This document shows positions 1 to 9,992 of a DNA stretch of 64,000 nucleotides, one piece after another. The stretch lies in assembly GCA_037953625.1 (NCBI GenBank), contig CM075654.1, forward strand, positions 25,847,501 to 25,911,500. Reading direction: 5' to 3'. Position 1 is the stretch's first letter; the number at the start of each line of letters is the position of its first letter. Source of the stretch: Crotalaria pallida (taxonomy: Eukaryota > Streptophyta > Magnoliopsida > Fabales > Fabaceae). Under the pieces are notes generated by a model. That model searched no databases. It saw only the letters and a program-made list of their open reading frames with translations, and was not told the DNA's origin. The position numbers and the translations under genes were made by a program.

Positions 1-692
1 AAATAAACTACATAATCAAATCCACATGTTCCTAACACAAGAGGGTTTGGTTACACATAATGGAGAAGAAGAACAAATAAGAATTAAAGTAATTCATTCC
101 TAAATTACCACTAATCCTTGCTTTGAATCTTCAGCCTTCAATGGATTCCTCCTCCGAATGCTCTCCAGAGAATGCAATCTCCCTCAATAATTTCTGATTA
201 TGACTCTCTCTAATCTCTTCCTAAACTAATCCTAAAAACATAAAATAGTAGATAAAATCCTAATCTCATTAAAATCCTTCAAAACTGATCAGAAATTGGC
301 CCAATCGGGCTTTCTCGGACTTCGCGCGCCTGGGCGTGCAGACCAGCACGCCTGGGCGCAATGTATCTAATGCCCTCTGATTACCGAAGCAAGCGCGCCT
401 GGGCGCGCAGATCCCGCGCCTGGGCGTGCTAGGGAACTTTCGACCTTGTTTCTCTCCGTTCTTGTGCCATTTTCAAGGTCTTCTTATGCTCTTTTCAGCT
501 CCAATAATATTTTCTCCAATTAAGGCTCCGAAATACCTGAAACATACCCAAAACGGATTAAAATGTTCAAAGGATTCTAATAAACTAAAAATTCCTAAAA
601 CTAATACAAAATACCTATATTTACAAGAGAAACAAGCTAAAACCCAAGCAAAAGGAAGTGAAATTAAGCCTTAAAACATCATATATTAGACC
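1..692 (-). repeat. Athila-type LTR fragment
   Basis: The reverse complement of this stretch matches the start and middle of the LTRs at 9993-11308 and 34106-35410. It shares the ATATATGATGTTTT opening region, the GCGCGCCCAGGCGCGC cluster (about 310-425) and the block around the phrase 'gtgtaactaaaaccc'. It lacks the first few bases of the LTR (TGATTTG) at 692, where it abruptly joins another repeat, and it runs off the left window edge. It is a related but visibly diverged copy. No protein is encoded. Confidence 0.85.
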
Positions 693-2041
693 TTCATCAC
701 ACTTTATCACTAACTTATCTTACATAGAGATTTACTAATATATTTACACTATACTTTATCTCCTACAAATAACTAGCACATACACAAGTACATAACATCA
801 CACAAACATACATTCAGTAATCATCACAACAATTTCTATAATCCCAGTTCTAACTATTTAGCCCTATTCAAGTACATTACTCTAAGGTTTAACACTATCA
901 CTACCCGTCTCTCCTAGCCATCACTATACACTAGTTAGAACCCATGCCCTAAGAACCGGTAATACCACCTCCTCACCTCAATGAAGCTAGAGAGATGGAA
1001 CCTCTGGGTCTTGGCTTTTCCTCTTGTGCCCTAGAGTCCCTTGAAGCTTGCACTTCTTGATTCCTCTTTACTTGATCGTGTGCACTTGAATTTGGTTGGG
1101 GTTTGATGATGTTCTTAGCCCTTGGAGCTTTGAGTGAGAAAACTCCAAGAGTGTATGGGGATAAGAGAGAGACGTGTGGTAGGATGAGTGATGGGGTGAT
1201 GAAGCTTTGCCTTGATGCTTGGTGATGGGGATGATAATAAGTGTTGATGCTCTTGATTCTCCTTCAATGGCTCTTGAGGAAGAGAGGGTAGGAGAGAGAA
1301 ATGATCTCCATGGCCATGGCTCTAGTGAGAGAAACAAAGTGGATATAGTAGGGATGGGGGTGTTATGCGTGAGATGATGTTATCGGTTCTTGGAGTTATG
1401 GAGCTTGAGGTGTGATGGTGGTGGTATTGAGTGATGAGCTCTTGAAGAAGAAGATGAGAGAATGAATGGAATGAGTGGTGAAGAATGGCTCTCATGCCTT
1501 ATATCTTTTCAGATTTTTCTCGAACTAATCAATTAGTGGACTCACTAATCGATTAGTCTGTGGAATTTTACAATTTGAACTTGTCATCTTAACATTTTGG
1601 ACGAACTAATCGATTAGTTCACCAACTAATCGATTAGCCACTGCTAATTAGCTTTTCCATTTTTCTTCTTTTTTCCCCCTATTTTCTTCTTGAAATCAAA
1701 ACACCATAACTTCTTCGTTAACCGTCGGATCTTGCTCAAATTTGAAAGCAAGCTTCCCTACCTACTCACCTTCACATCCAACGGTGGAATTTTTGTTAAG
1801 AGTTGTAAATCTTCTATTTTTCATTTTCTCTTATAACATATTTATAACACCGAAAACGCCGGCTCCAACCGTCGTTTCTCCCCATCTTTCACCCACTTAT
1901 CCTTTGCTAAGGCTCCCTAACTATTTCACAACATTACAAATGGTCATACTCCATTGCCTTAACTCTTCTTGAGCAAAATTAACATCTTTCTAATCTCATT
2001 ATCATTTTTTTATTCTTGGGATTAAGATTCAGGATGTTACA
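693..2041 (-). repeat. truncated TGTAACATCC-class LTR
   Basis: Read on the minus strand from 2041 it begins TGTAACATCCTGAATC, the same opening as the LTRs starting at 2047 and 63208. The internal text around 1700-1790 (a 'cggatcttgctcaaattt' block) also occurs in the solo LTR at 7257-9550 near 9310-9340. The far end is cut by the Athila fragment at 692. It contains three copies of a TAATCGATTA-like palindrome at 1520-1640. Chromovirus (Tekay/Del-like) affiliation is inferred from the terminal bases only. Confidence 0.6.
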
Positions 2042-2046
2042 CAACA

Positions 2047-4947
2047 TGTAACATCCCTAATTTTAATCCCTAGTATAATTATAAGTTTTATCGAATTAAA
2101 TATTTGTTTCTTGAAATAAATTATTTAGTTGTTGGGTATTTTCCTAAAATATATTATGTTAATTACGAAAGGGTATCTGATTACATTTAAAGTGATTTTC
2201 TTTTAAAAAAAATTTATCATATTTTAATAATGCTAAATATTTTGAGATACTTTACTAAAATTTGATATACTCAATAATGAACTATGGTTAGTGTTTTCAA
2301 ATATTTTACTCTAGGACATTCTTAAAAATATATTTACTTATTTGATTTGATGACTAAATTCTATTTTTAGATGCTCATAAAAATATTATTGATTTTTATT
2401 TACTAAAACTAATAAATAAATAAATAAAAGTAAGTTAAAAAAAAAAGAAAGAAAACGTGTGTGTTGGTAGCATAGGGAAAACCTATTTCCCTTCTCCTTC
2501 CTTTTGTTGGCCGTCACCCCCAAGGTCTCCTTCTCCCTCATTTTCGGTTCTTTCTCTCTATCCAATGGCAAATCATTCTCCTTCTCCCTCATGACACCAC
2601 CGCCGCCGCAGCTCTCTCTCTATCTTCCTCTCTCATGCATGACTCGCTCTCTCTCCGTCGAACTCTCTCTCTTCCGTTCTCCCTCTGCCGCGCCGTCGCG
2701 CGTTCTCTTCACAGTCGCGACTCGCGACGCATTGCCGTTGTTCCTCTCCTCCATCGCGATCCGCTGCTCGCTGCCACCATGGAAGTCTTGCCACCGCCAC
2801 CAACACAACCTCTAGCGCCGCCTCTCCTGATGCTTGTTGCAGCGGATGCGGGTTCGGATCGGACCGCTAGCCCTTGTGTTGACGGTTCAACCCGGTTTCA
2901 TCCGATTTGGACCCATTTGCTGTGAACCAAATCCTGGTGGAGCCATGGACCGAACAGATCTCCTCTTTGTTGCTTCAAAATCAAATTGAGGACGATGAAG
3001 GAGCCTTAGAACCTATCGCTGCGCGTAAGGACTGGACTTTAAGATGTTTGGGCATTATCGCACGAAAAGATTCATGTTTAAGGAAACGCCAGGTAAGGAG
3101 TGGGTGTTACCTTAATTTAGGTTTGGGTTTCTGGTACGTTCATAGTGATTGATTAAGATTGGTTAGTAGTTTAGGATATAAAATCATAAGGTTGTGAATA
3201 TAAATAATTACTAAAGCATGGAAGTGAATGAATTAAGTTACTGTTGATGTGATGAATATGTGCCTACTTGTGAATTGTGTATATTTGTGAATATGTGCTT
3301 ATGTTGTTGAAAATGTTTGGGAAATGTATATATGATTAATTGATAATTGTTAAGTAAAGAGGAAATAACTTGGGATGTGAGTTTACTTGTGATGATATTA
3401 TGTGTAATATGTGCATACTTGCGAAATTGTATATATTTGTGATTAGGGGTACATTTGTGAATACGTGTATATGTGGTTTGCTGTTGAAAATGTTCTGAAA
3501 ATGTGAAAGTCAATGATAAATAATTGAAGAGAAAAACGTAAGTAATTGAATAAATAATTGGGTTGAGAGAAGTATTTAATGAAGAATAAGATATTTTTAT
3601 GTGTGGAATCTGACTGCGATGTGGCGCGAATCGGATAGTCCACAACCAGAGAAATATACATATTTATGTGCGGAATCCGACTGCGATGTGGCGCGAATCG
3701 GATAGTCCGCGAAAAAGATTAAGTATTATTCCCTTGCGGCCGGTTGCGAGTGTACGCGAGCCGGGGCCGACTGCGATGTGCGCGAATCGGTTAGTACGCG
3801 AAAGAGAATAAACACTAAACCCTTGCGGCCGGTTGCGAGTGTACGCGAGCCGGGGCCGACTACGATGTGCGCGAATCGGTTAGTATGCGAAGAGGATAGT
3901 TTCACAAAAAGATGAAATGTGTGGAATCCGACTGCGATGTGGCGCGAATCGGATAGTCCACGATAAAGAGTAAAATATTATTTTGGTGTGGAATCCGACT
4001 GCAAAGTGGCGCGAATCGGATAGTCCACGAACGATAGAGGGGTAATTCCTTGTGGCCGACTGCGAGTGTACGCGAATCGGGTTCCGACTGCGAGTGGCGC
4101 GAATCGGATATACCACGATAGAGGAATTACCTAGTGCTCCTTGTGGCCGACTGCGAGTGTACGCGAATCGGGTTCCGACTGCGAGTGGCGCGAATCGGAT
4201 ATACCACGATAGAGGAGTACGACTCAACCTCTTGCGTCTGACTGCGATGTGCGCGAATCAGACAGTATGCATGAGGGATGTTGTTGTCAAAATTGTTAAG
4301 AATGAAAAAGAATAAAATAAATATAAAACGCCAGATAGTGCTTGAAAAAGAATTAAGTGTGTTGTGATAAAACTGTAAAAGAATCAAAATATGAGAGGAG
4401 AAAAGATATGAGAATGTTTAATGAATGAAAATGGGTTTATTTGTAAATGAATATGATATGACTTGACTTTGTGCGTATATGCATTACTTGAATTAAGTGT
4501 GTTTGGCTTAGTCGGTTATTATGTCATATCAGAAACTGCTATTCCCTATTTTATGTGTAATGCTCACCTCCTTACCATTTTTCCAGGTATAGAGATTGAG
4601 CTTACACGATTACTGGCCGAGCAGGTGCACACTCCACTGGAGTGGAGTGTAAGTTAGTTAAAGGGAAATATAAACTATTTGGTTGTAAATAATTTATTTT
4701 AATTCTGGTGATGTGTTGTGCGATGTAGCACTAATTTTGGATTATGTTATTGATAGCCCTGCTGGCTCTGATTGATATGAATGATTATGTTCTTCAGGTT
4801 ACAGGAAAAATATAAATTTTGGAAAAGTCCGAAAAACAAACGAAACTCCGTCTGTTTGACGGGAGATTTTTAATAATTAAAAAGGAAATTTTAATCTCAC
4901 TATTTTGAATAATGGGTAATTAAGGGTAGAATAGTGTAGGTGTTACA
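2047..4947 (+). mobile_element. solo LTR of a TGTAACATCC-class Ty3 element
   Basis: The stretch runs from TGTAACATCC to GGTGTTACA and is flanked on both sides by the 5 bp CAACA (2042-2046 and 4948-4952). There is no internal region, so it is a solo LTR left by LTR-LTR recombination, 2901 bp long. A CT-rich block (2470-2900), a CpG hairpin array (3601-4272) and a conserved block near the 3' end (4611-4655, also found at 57768-57806) are visible. ORFs of 60-135 codons inside it (2504-3152, 3238-4387) show no domain and look fortuitous. Tekay/Del affiliation is inferred. Confidence 0.88.
3601..4272. repeat. CpG-rich hairpin array inside the solo LTR
   Basis: About eleven imperfect copies of an inverted repeat are present, with core CCGACTGCGA then CGCGAATCGG. 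Several have outer arms GTGGAATCCGA and TCGGATAGTCCAC. Units alternate between a short form (for example 3919-3962) and a form with a 'GTGTACGCGAGCC' spacer (for example 3741-3790). Each unit can fold into a stem of roughly 10-13 bp. The array is far more CpG-rich than the LTR around it. Confidence 0.8.
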
Positions 4948-4952
4948 CAACA

Positions 4953-5905
4953 GGCCCATTGGAGAACCACGAAGTTGAAAACCCTAACCCTAATTTGAAA
5001 AAACATACAAAAACAAACCTCCAAGAGCCACGAATTTGGGAAATTTTTATGGGGAAAGCTAGGCACAGAGAATCTCAGGGGGAAAACAAAGACTATTGAA
5101 ACCCTTACCGATGGGACCAACGAGTGCGGTGGCGGCGTGTTGTGTTGGGTAACGAGTGTGGTGACGGCCTGGAGTGGAGGCAGAGCTGTGCTGGGAATAA
5201 CGAGAGAAGGCTCTCAGTCTCTCTCTCTCTATCTCTCAGCACCGATGGGAGAACACAGCGAAGACGCACACGTGAGGGTATGAATAACTGGAGAGAAGAA
5301 ACGCGGTGGGTGCGGGAAGCACTGACGGTGGCGGTGGCGGTGAGAAGAACGATTTTGGGATGAAGAAGGGCTAAGGAAGAAGAAAGTATGATTTTGGAAG
5401 AAGAAGAACGATTTTGCAAGAAGAATGATTCGGTAGTGATGGCTGAAGAAGAAAGCTAAAGAAGTATGATTTTAATAAGACAATCCGCATCAGTTAAATA
5501 AAAACTGATGCGGAAAGTGCAAGAAAATAAGGGTTTCCGCATCAGTTATAAAAAACAAATGCGGAAAGTGAAAGTAACTATGACTTTCTGCATCAGTTAT
5601 AAAAAACAAGTTTATTACTTAAATTTATTTAATTTACAAGTTTGCCACCGCATTAACATTCTGCATCACTTATTTAAAACCTGATGTGGAATGTAGGAAA
5701 AATAAGACATTCCGCATCAGTTAACAAAAAACAGATGCGAAATGTTCAAAAAACTATGACTCTCCGCATCAGTTATAAAAAAAATGATGCGGAATGTTTT
5801 TCCTCTTAAACTTAATTACAAGTTTGCCATCGCTTATTGATTTTACATCTGTTTTCTAAAACAAATGTTAATTAGCTAATGTAAAATCCATTTTTTCTAC
5901 TAGTG
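4953..5905. mobile_element. one end of a CACTA (En/Spm) transposon
   Basis: The right end at 5905 reads, on the minus strand, CACTAGTAGAAAAAATGG, the classical terminal inverted repeat of plant CACTA elements. The element body therefore lies to the left. The interior has a CT/GA-rich, GC-rich stretch (5100-5460) and then hairpin repeats. No transposase or matching left terminus is seen. The body is interrupted by the solo LTR ending at 4947, so the remainder is probably deleted or lies beyond the left repeats. A 3 bp target duplication cannot be confirmed with only one end. Confidence 0.75.
5484..5880. repeat. subterminal hairpin array of the CACTA element
   Basis: Seven inverted repeats of the form CCGCATCAGTT ... 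AACTGATGCGG with A/T-rich loops lie at about 5485-5513, 5537-5567, 5588-5612, 5663-5693, 5712-5743, 5763-5795 and 5848-5875. The first has perfect 11 bp arms; the others have decayed arms. CACTA elements are known to carry subterminal repeats that bind the transposase, and the position next to the terminus fits. Confidence 0.8.
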
Positions 5906-6085
5906 AATATGAAAGGTTAAATTCTTCTTAATCATCCACACTCATATCCTTATTCCCACATATGGAAATCTTGCAACAATTCCGGAATAGATAACATTAC
6001 TTCATATGAAACAATATATATTGAGAAAAGGAAACAATAATGTCAACATTATTCAATTTCACATGCTTACACTTTCCGTGGACAT

Positions 6086-6467
6086 CTCATCACTGACGTC
6101 AAGTTTGTGAGAATCAAACAGGAGGAGTATCAAATCACACTTAGCAGCAAACCAAGATGTTACACCCGTAAAATCATATGCTCGTTGTGTCCGTTGCTTT
6201 TCTCCAGATAGAACTCCAGGACTGTCCACGAATGTAATATGCTTTAGAAGCTTTGAACAACATAAAAAAGTTGGCTCTAAATGCTAGAAAAGGAAAATCA
6301 CAAACTTTTGCAATGGCTCTAAGGAAACTTACAAGATGAGGCATTTGAGAACACTCAAATTTAGACAAAAAAGTTGTTCCAATAGTTTTAAGACCACTAA
6401 ACGACATGTCTTCTTGGAGAGCTATAGTGTTTCCGGGAATGCTTCTCTCATCCGGTCCAGACTGCAC
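6086..6467 (-). pseudogene. captured fragment of an EHD-type (EH-domain) dynamin-like ATPase gene
   Basis: Two exons are visible on the minus strand. Exon a (6467 to 6333) reads in part SGPDERSIPGNTIA and later FLSKFECSQMPH. Exon b (6241 to 6086) reads FVDSPGVLSGEKQRTQR, then SWFAAKCDLILLLFD and HKLDVSDE. These are hallmark G-domain segments of EHD proteins, membrane-remodelling ATPases of endocytic recycling, and include the nucleotide-binding DSPG motif. The intron (6332-6242) keeps GT and AG borders, so the copy was made from DNA and not from mRNA. The fragment lacks the P-loop exon upstream, everything after DVSDE, the helical region and the EH domain. It cannot make a working protein. 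It follows a UBC exon on the same strand, which suggests capture by a transposon. Confidence 0.88.
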
Positions 6468-6805
6468 AGTATAACCATCTACTAGTTAGAACTTTTAGCT
6501 ACCGAATATAATGCAGTATGTCATTTTCAGGATGACTACCAGATATATTAATAGATATTGAATCTTTTCAAGATCAAATTGATTTATGAATTCAAAACGG
6601 AGAAAACCTTGAAGGTACTAAAGTCATGCAAGATAAACTAGTTACGCTAGTTTTTTTCTTGGCTTCGTTCTTCTCTGAAGAATAGCATCTTGGCTTCTCT
6701 TCATGATAGCCATAAGCATAAGCATTGAAAATCAATTTTTTTCTCACAAATAACAAAGACAACAACAATAAGAAATAAATAAATAAAATGAAGGAAAAAG
6801 GACCG

Positions 6806-6879
6806 AGACCAGCGCTGCATGATGTGAGAGGATCCTTCTACAAATCCTTGAGCTCCTTCAAGATGCATTTCGACGTCAT
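6806..6879 (-). pseudogene. captured exon 1 of a UBC8/UBC28-type ubiquitin-conjugating enzyme E2
   Basis: On the minus strand, an intron acceptor (ttttag) is followed by ATG at 6879. The reading MTSKCILKELKDL, then a TAG stop at 6840-6838, then KDPLTSCSAG, is recognisably the start of the plant UBC8/10/28 group of E2 enzymes. These transfer ubiquitin to substrates with RING E3 ligases. Only the N-terminal helix region is present. The catalytic core with the HPN motif and active cysteine is absent. The stop at codon 14 and several substitutions make it a dead copy. The CT-rich stretch upstream (6890-7256) looks like the gene's 5' leader with its usual leader intron. EHD exons follow on the same strand. 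Confidence 0.85.
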
Positions 6880-6889
6880 ACCTAAAATT

Positions 6890-7256
6890 TAAGGAAAAAT
6901 ATAAAAGTAAATGTAATTAGAGATAGATCAAGAGAATTGAAACAAAGAATAAGACAAAATCTAAATTGAAATTGAGAGAAAGAGAGAGAATCGACTTGGG
7001 GTCAAAACGGTAAAGAAGAAGAACAACAACAAAGGATTCAAAGCCGAACTCATCTCCTAGCTCGACCCCATCACAACTTGTAGATCTAAGTACTCGACAG
7101 TGTTGTGAGAAACAAGAATGAAGAATAAAGAGAGCGTAGATCTGAGATAAATTAAGAAGAATGAAGAGAGAGGAGAAAGAAACAGTGAAGAGAAAGTGAG
7201 ATAGAGAGGGAGAAGAAGAGGCACCGAGAGTAAGAAATAATAAAGAGAGAGAGGAG
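6890..7256 (-). other. probable 5' leader of the captured UBC fragment
   Basis: Read on the minus strand this is a CT-rich leader-like sequence with TCTCTC runs, ending in an A/T-rich intron-like stretch before the ATG at 6879. The ORFs across it (6917-7269) are low-complexity F/S/L-rich translations and are not taken as genes. The solo LTR inserted into it at 7257 with an AGGAG duplication, so the original upstream part continues at 9556. Confidence 0.5.
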
Positions 7257-9550
7257 TGTAACACCCCAATTTTTAAATAAAAAGATAAATAATAATTTCT
7301 TGAAAATTTAATAGGGAACTCAAAAATTTATTTTAAAATCTCTTTAATAACACGAGTTGATACATAAGATTGTGGCCCTCAATTATAATATGAACCGTAA
7401 AAACTAGAGTTCCCATCTTTCGACTTGTTCACTGCGCACTCTGATCTTCAAGCTTCTTGCACAAGTACCTAAAATGATAACCACTAAGGGTGAGACCTTT
7501 TCAAAACACAGTGAATCAAAAGATAGTAAAAAGCTCATAATAAAAACTCAAGGATAACAATCAAGTCAAGTCATGGATCAACAAATTCGCCACATTCATT
7601 TATCAACATAACACACCTAAATTTTCCAAGATTCAAATCACTTTTCTTTTCCCACTTTCTTTTCCATTTCAATGTTCATTTTTCATTCTCCATTTTCCAT
7701 TATCCATTTCCATATCCATTTCCTTTTCCCATTATGCACCACTAGGATTTTGTGCACCTGTTAGGTCATTTGGCACACCCATTAGGGACTTCGCACCCGT
7801 CAGGACTTTACACCCATTAGGCATCACCCGTTAGAACGATGCTTCCGGCCCCAGCCAGCCGTACGGTCCTGGTCCAGCCGGAGTTACTTTATTTCTTTCC
7901 ATTCTATTCCATTCATCCAATTTAATTTATTATCTTATTAATTCAGCAGGGAATAGATCCATTGAGTACACTAACGCCTAACGGGTCATTTGAACCTAAT
8001 GGGTCATTTTGCCTGACAGGTCATTTTGCCCTAACAGGTCATTTGGAACACCTAACAGGGCACCTAATGTGCCAGTGTAACCAAAGATCAATTCCACTGC
8101 AAAAGGTCCCATTTATCAACCAATCACAGATTCCAACATTTACCCAAAACATAGACAATCATGATTAAACATTCATGACACCCAATATAATTACAAAAAC
8201 ACTCACTTAACGCCTCAAGCATTCATATAGCATCCCTTGTTAATATTTAGCTACTATTACCACCTAATGTCCAGCAATCAAAAATAAATATCCCACATTC
8301 CTATTTTAAACACTTATCGAGCAACAAAATACAAACATCCACACTTAACATTTATTTACAAATACATGCATATATCACATAGCTGCACAATTTAAATTCA
8401 AAAATCAGTACAATCAGTCGACATACTCAGGTATGTCTCAGGGTACCATAGCACAAGTCATCTCCCTAGGGTTCTTCACTCCCTACTTTAATGACATACA
8501 AAAAGGATTCAAAATAAATATTTCAAAATAATATAAAATCAACCCATAACATACTAACTACTCCTAGTTAAACTCTAAACCAACACAAATTTGTTACCCA
8601 TAACCCAATTCAACCATTAGTCCCAAATCCTATTATAAACCCTGACTATCCCTAACTCAAAGTGTGGAAAAAAGACTCCCCTTACCTTGGAGAGAGATGA
8701 AGCTTGATTGAAGCTCCAAGGACCTTGGATCTACCCCTGATCTACTTGGATTCCAACTCTCTTGATCGATTTCCATTCTGTTCTTCAAGATTGGAGGAGA
8801 GAGAAAGAAGCCCTAGGAGAGAGAGAGAGAGAGCTTCAAGGAGGGAGAGAGAGACACCAATGGAGGAGAGGAAAAGCTTGGAACAAGAGGGAAGGAGGAA
8901 TAATGCATGAAAGAGGTGGGGAGTTCCATGGTTTAAGGATTGGAGGGGAGGAGAAGGAAAAGGGAGAATGCAAGAGAGAGAGAGACGGAAATGGGAGAAA
9001 TGAAAGGGATGCCACGACTTATGGCCTAAAACGCGTTTATCAACACTCTGATTGGGCCATTTCGGCTCGAGCGAGAAATGGATAAAATATATGGGGCTGA
9101 CACGAGCTGTTTTCACTGGAGCGAAATCATTTTCGCTGGAGCGAGTAGCATTCTCGCTGGAGCGAGCTAGTTCTCGCTGGAGCGAAAACTACTCAGAGAA
9201 TCAGGGTCTGAAATTAGCTGTTTCGCTTGAGCGAGCAGATTCTCGCTTGAGCGAGGACTTAAAAATCTGCTCCTATCCACTTCAGACTGCTATAACTTTT
9301 TTTCTACCCGTTGGATCTTGCTCAAATTTTGAGGCAAGCTTCCTAAGACCCTCAACTTCACATCCAATGGTGGGAATTGGGTTTTGAGCTACAAATCTTA
9401 GAATCCTAATTTTTCTCCCTATTTAGAAACATTAACTATTTTCTAACTATTTTTGGTTCTAAAACCTGCAGCTTGGTTTTTCTATCACTCTCACCTCCTA
9501 AATCTATTATTCTAATAAATAAACTTAGAAAATAAATTAGGGATGTTACA
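7257..9550 (-). mobile_element. solo LTR of a TGTAACATCC-class Ty3 element
   Basis: It is bounded by TGTAACACCCC and GGGATGTTACA and flanked by perfect 5 bp duplications AGGAG (7252-7256 and 9551-9555). It is 2294 bp with no internal coding region. Minus orientation is inferred because the right end, reverse-complemented, gives TGTAACATCCCTAATTT, matching the starts at 2047 and 63208. It contains a series of 'cacccattaggac'-like repeats (7740-8060), a GA-rich block (8740-9000) and a palindrome cluster (9062-9257). The ORFs at 8704-9387 fall in these blocks and are not considered genes. Confidence 0.88.
9062..9257. repeat. cluster of CGCTNNAGCG dyads
   Basis: Seven or so copies of TCGCTGGAGCGA, TCGCTTGAGCGA and variants occur in under 200 bp. 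All share arms CGCT and AGCG around a two-base centre (GG or TG). A similar cluster, with TG centre, is in the LTR fragment at 36545-36700. Confidence 0.8.
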
Positions 9551-9555
9551 AGGAG

Positions 9556-9987
9556 ACTTCTAGCTTTGGAAGGTGAGAAATATTATGAACGGTTGAAATT
9601 TAATTTTAAGCTCACCTCATGGACGGTTGAGATCTACAATTATGTGATTTTTCATTAATCACATGTTTAGGAGAGAAAAACCATCATTAGGAGGGAATTC
9701 TTTTTTACCCTCATACTTCTCATATTCTATATTATTTTGATAATAAATATAGTGATGCATGCACGTCTTTTATTTCTTTTATCCAATTATTGAATCCAAT
9801 AAAAAAATTTTCTTTTAAACTTTTGTTTTCACTTTCATTTTTTTCACTTTTTACAATTGTATATTTAGTGGATTCAATTCTTGGATTTTCAATGTCATTC
9901 ACTCTTTCCCTTTATTTCTATTTTCACTTTTCAATTCACTTTTCACCTTTTTTTTGCAGTTGTTACTTCACTTTCATTTTTCCTTAC
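9556..9987. other. A/T-rich spacer between solo LTR and Athila element
   Basis: This 430 bp stretch is very T-rich on the plus strand. By position it should be the upstream side of the captured UBC leader (split by the solo LTR). I see no exon, promoter motif I would trust, or repeat. The small ORF at 9790-10071 is a low-complexity F/S-rich translation and crosses the LTR border. Confidence 0.4.
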
Positions 9988-9992
9988 ATCGC

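Noticed and set aside
2504..3152. Overlapping ORFs of 60-103 codons in the CT-rich block of the solo LTR
   Set aside because: They are low-complexity S/L/R-rich translations on both strands of a LTR promoter-leader region, with no domain and no conserved start.
3880..4387. Minus- and plus-strand ORFs across the hairpin array (115 and 87 codons)
   Set aside because: They are a by-product of tandem CpG repeats; the repeating peptide simply mirrors the DNA repeat.
6917..7269. 115- and 70-codon minus-strand ORFs rich in L, S and F
   Set aside because: They fall in the leader-like CT-rich sequence upstream of the UBC ATG and have no domain.
5985..9987. The CACTA end at 5905 as the carrier of the UBC/EHD fragments
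   Set aside because: The terminal repeat reads inward to the left, so the fragments lie outside it; no second CACTA terminus was found to their right.
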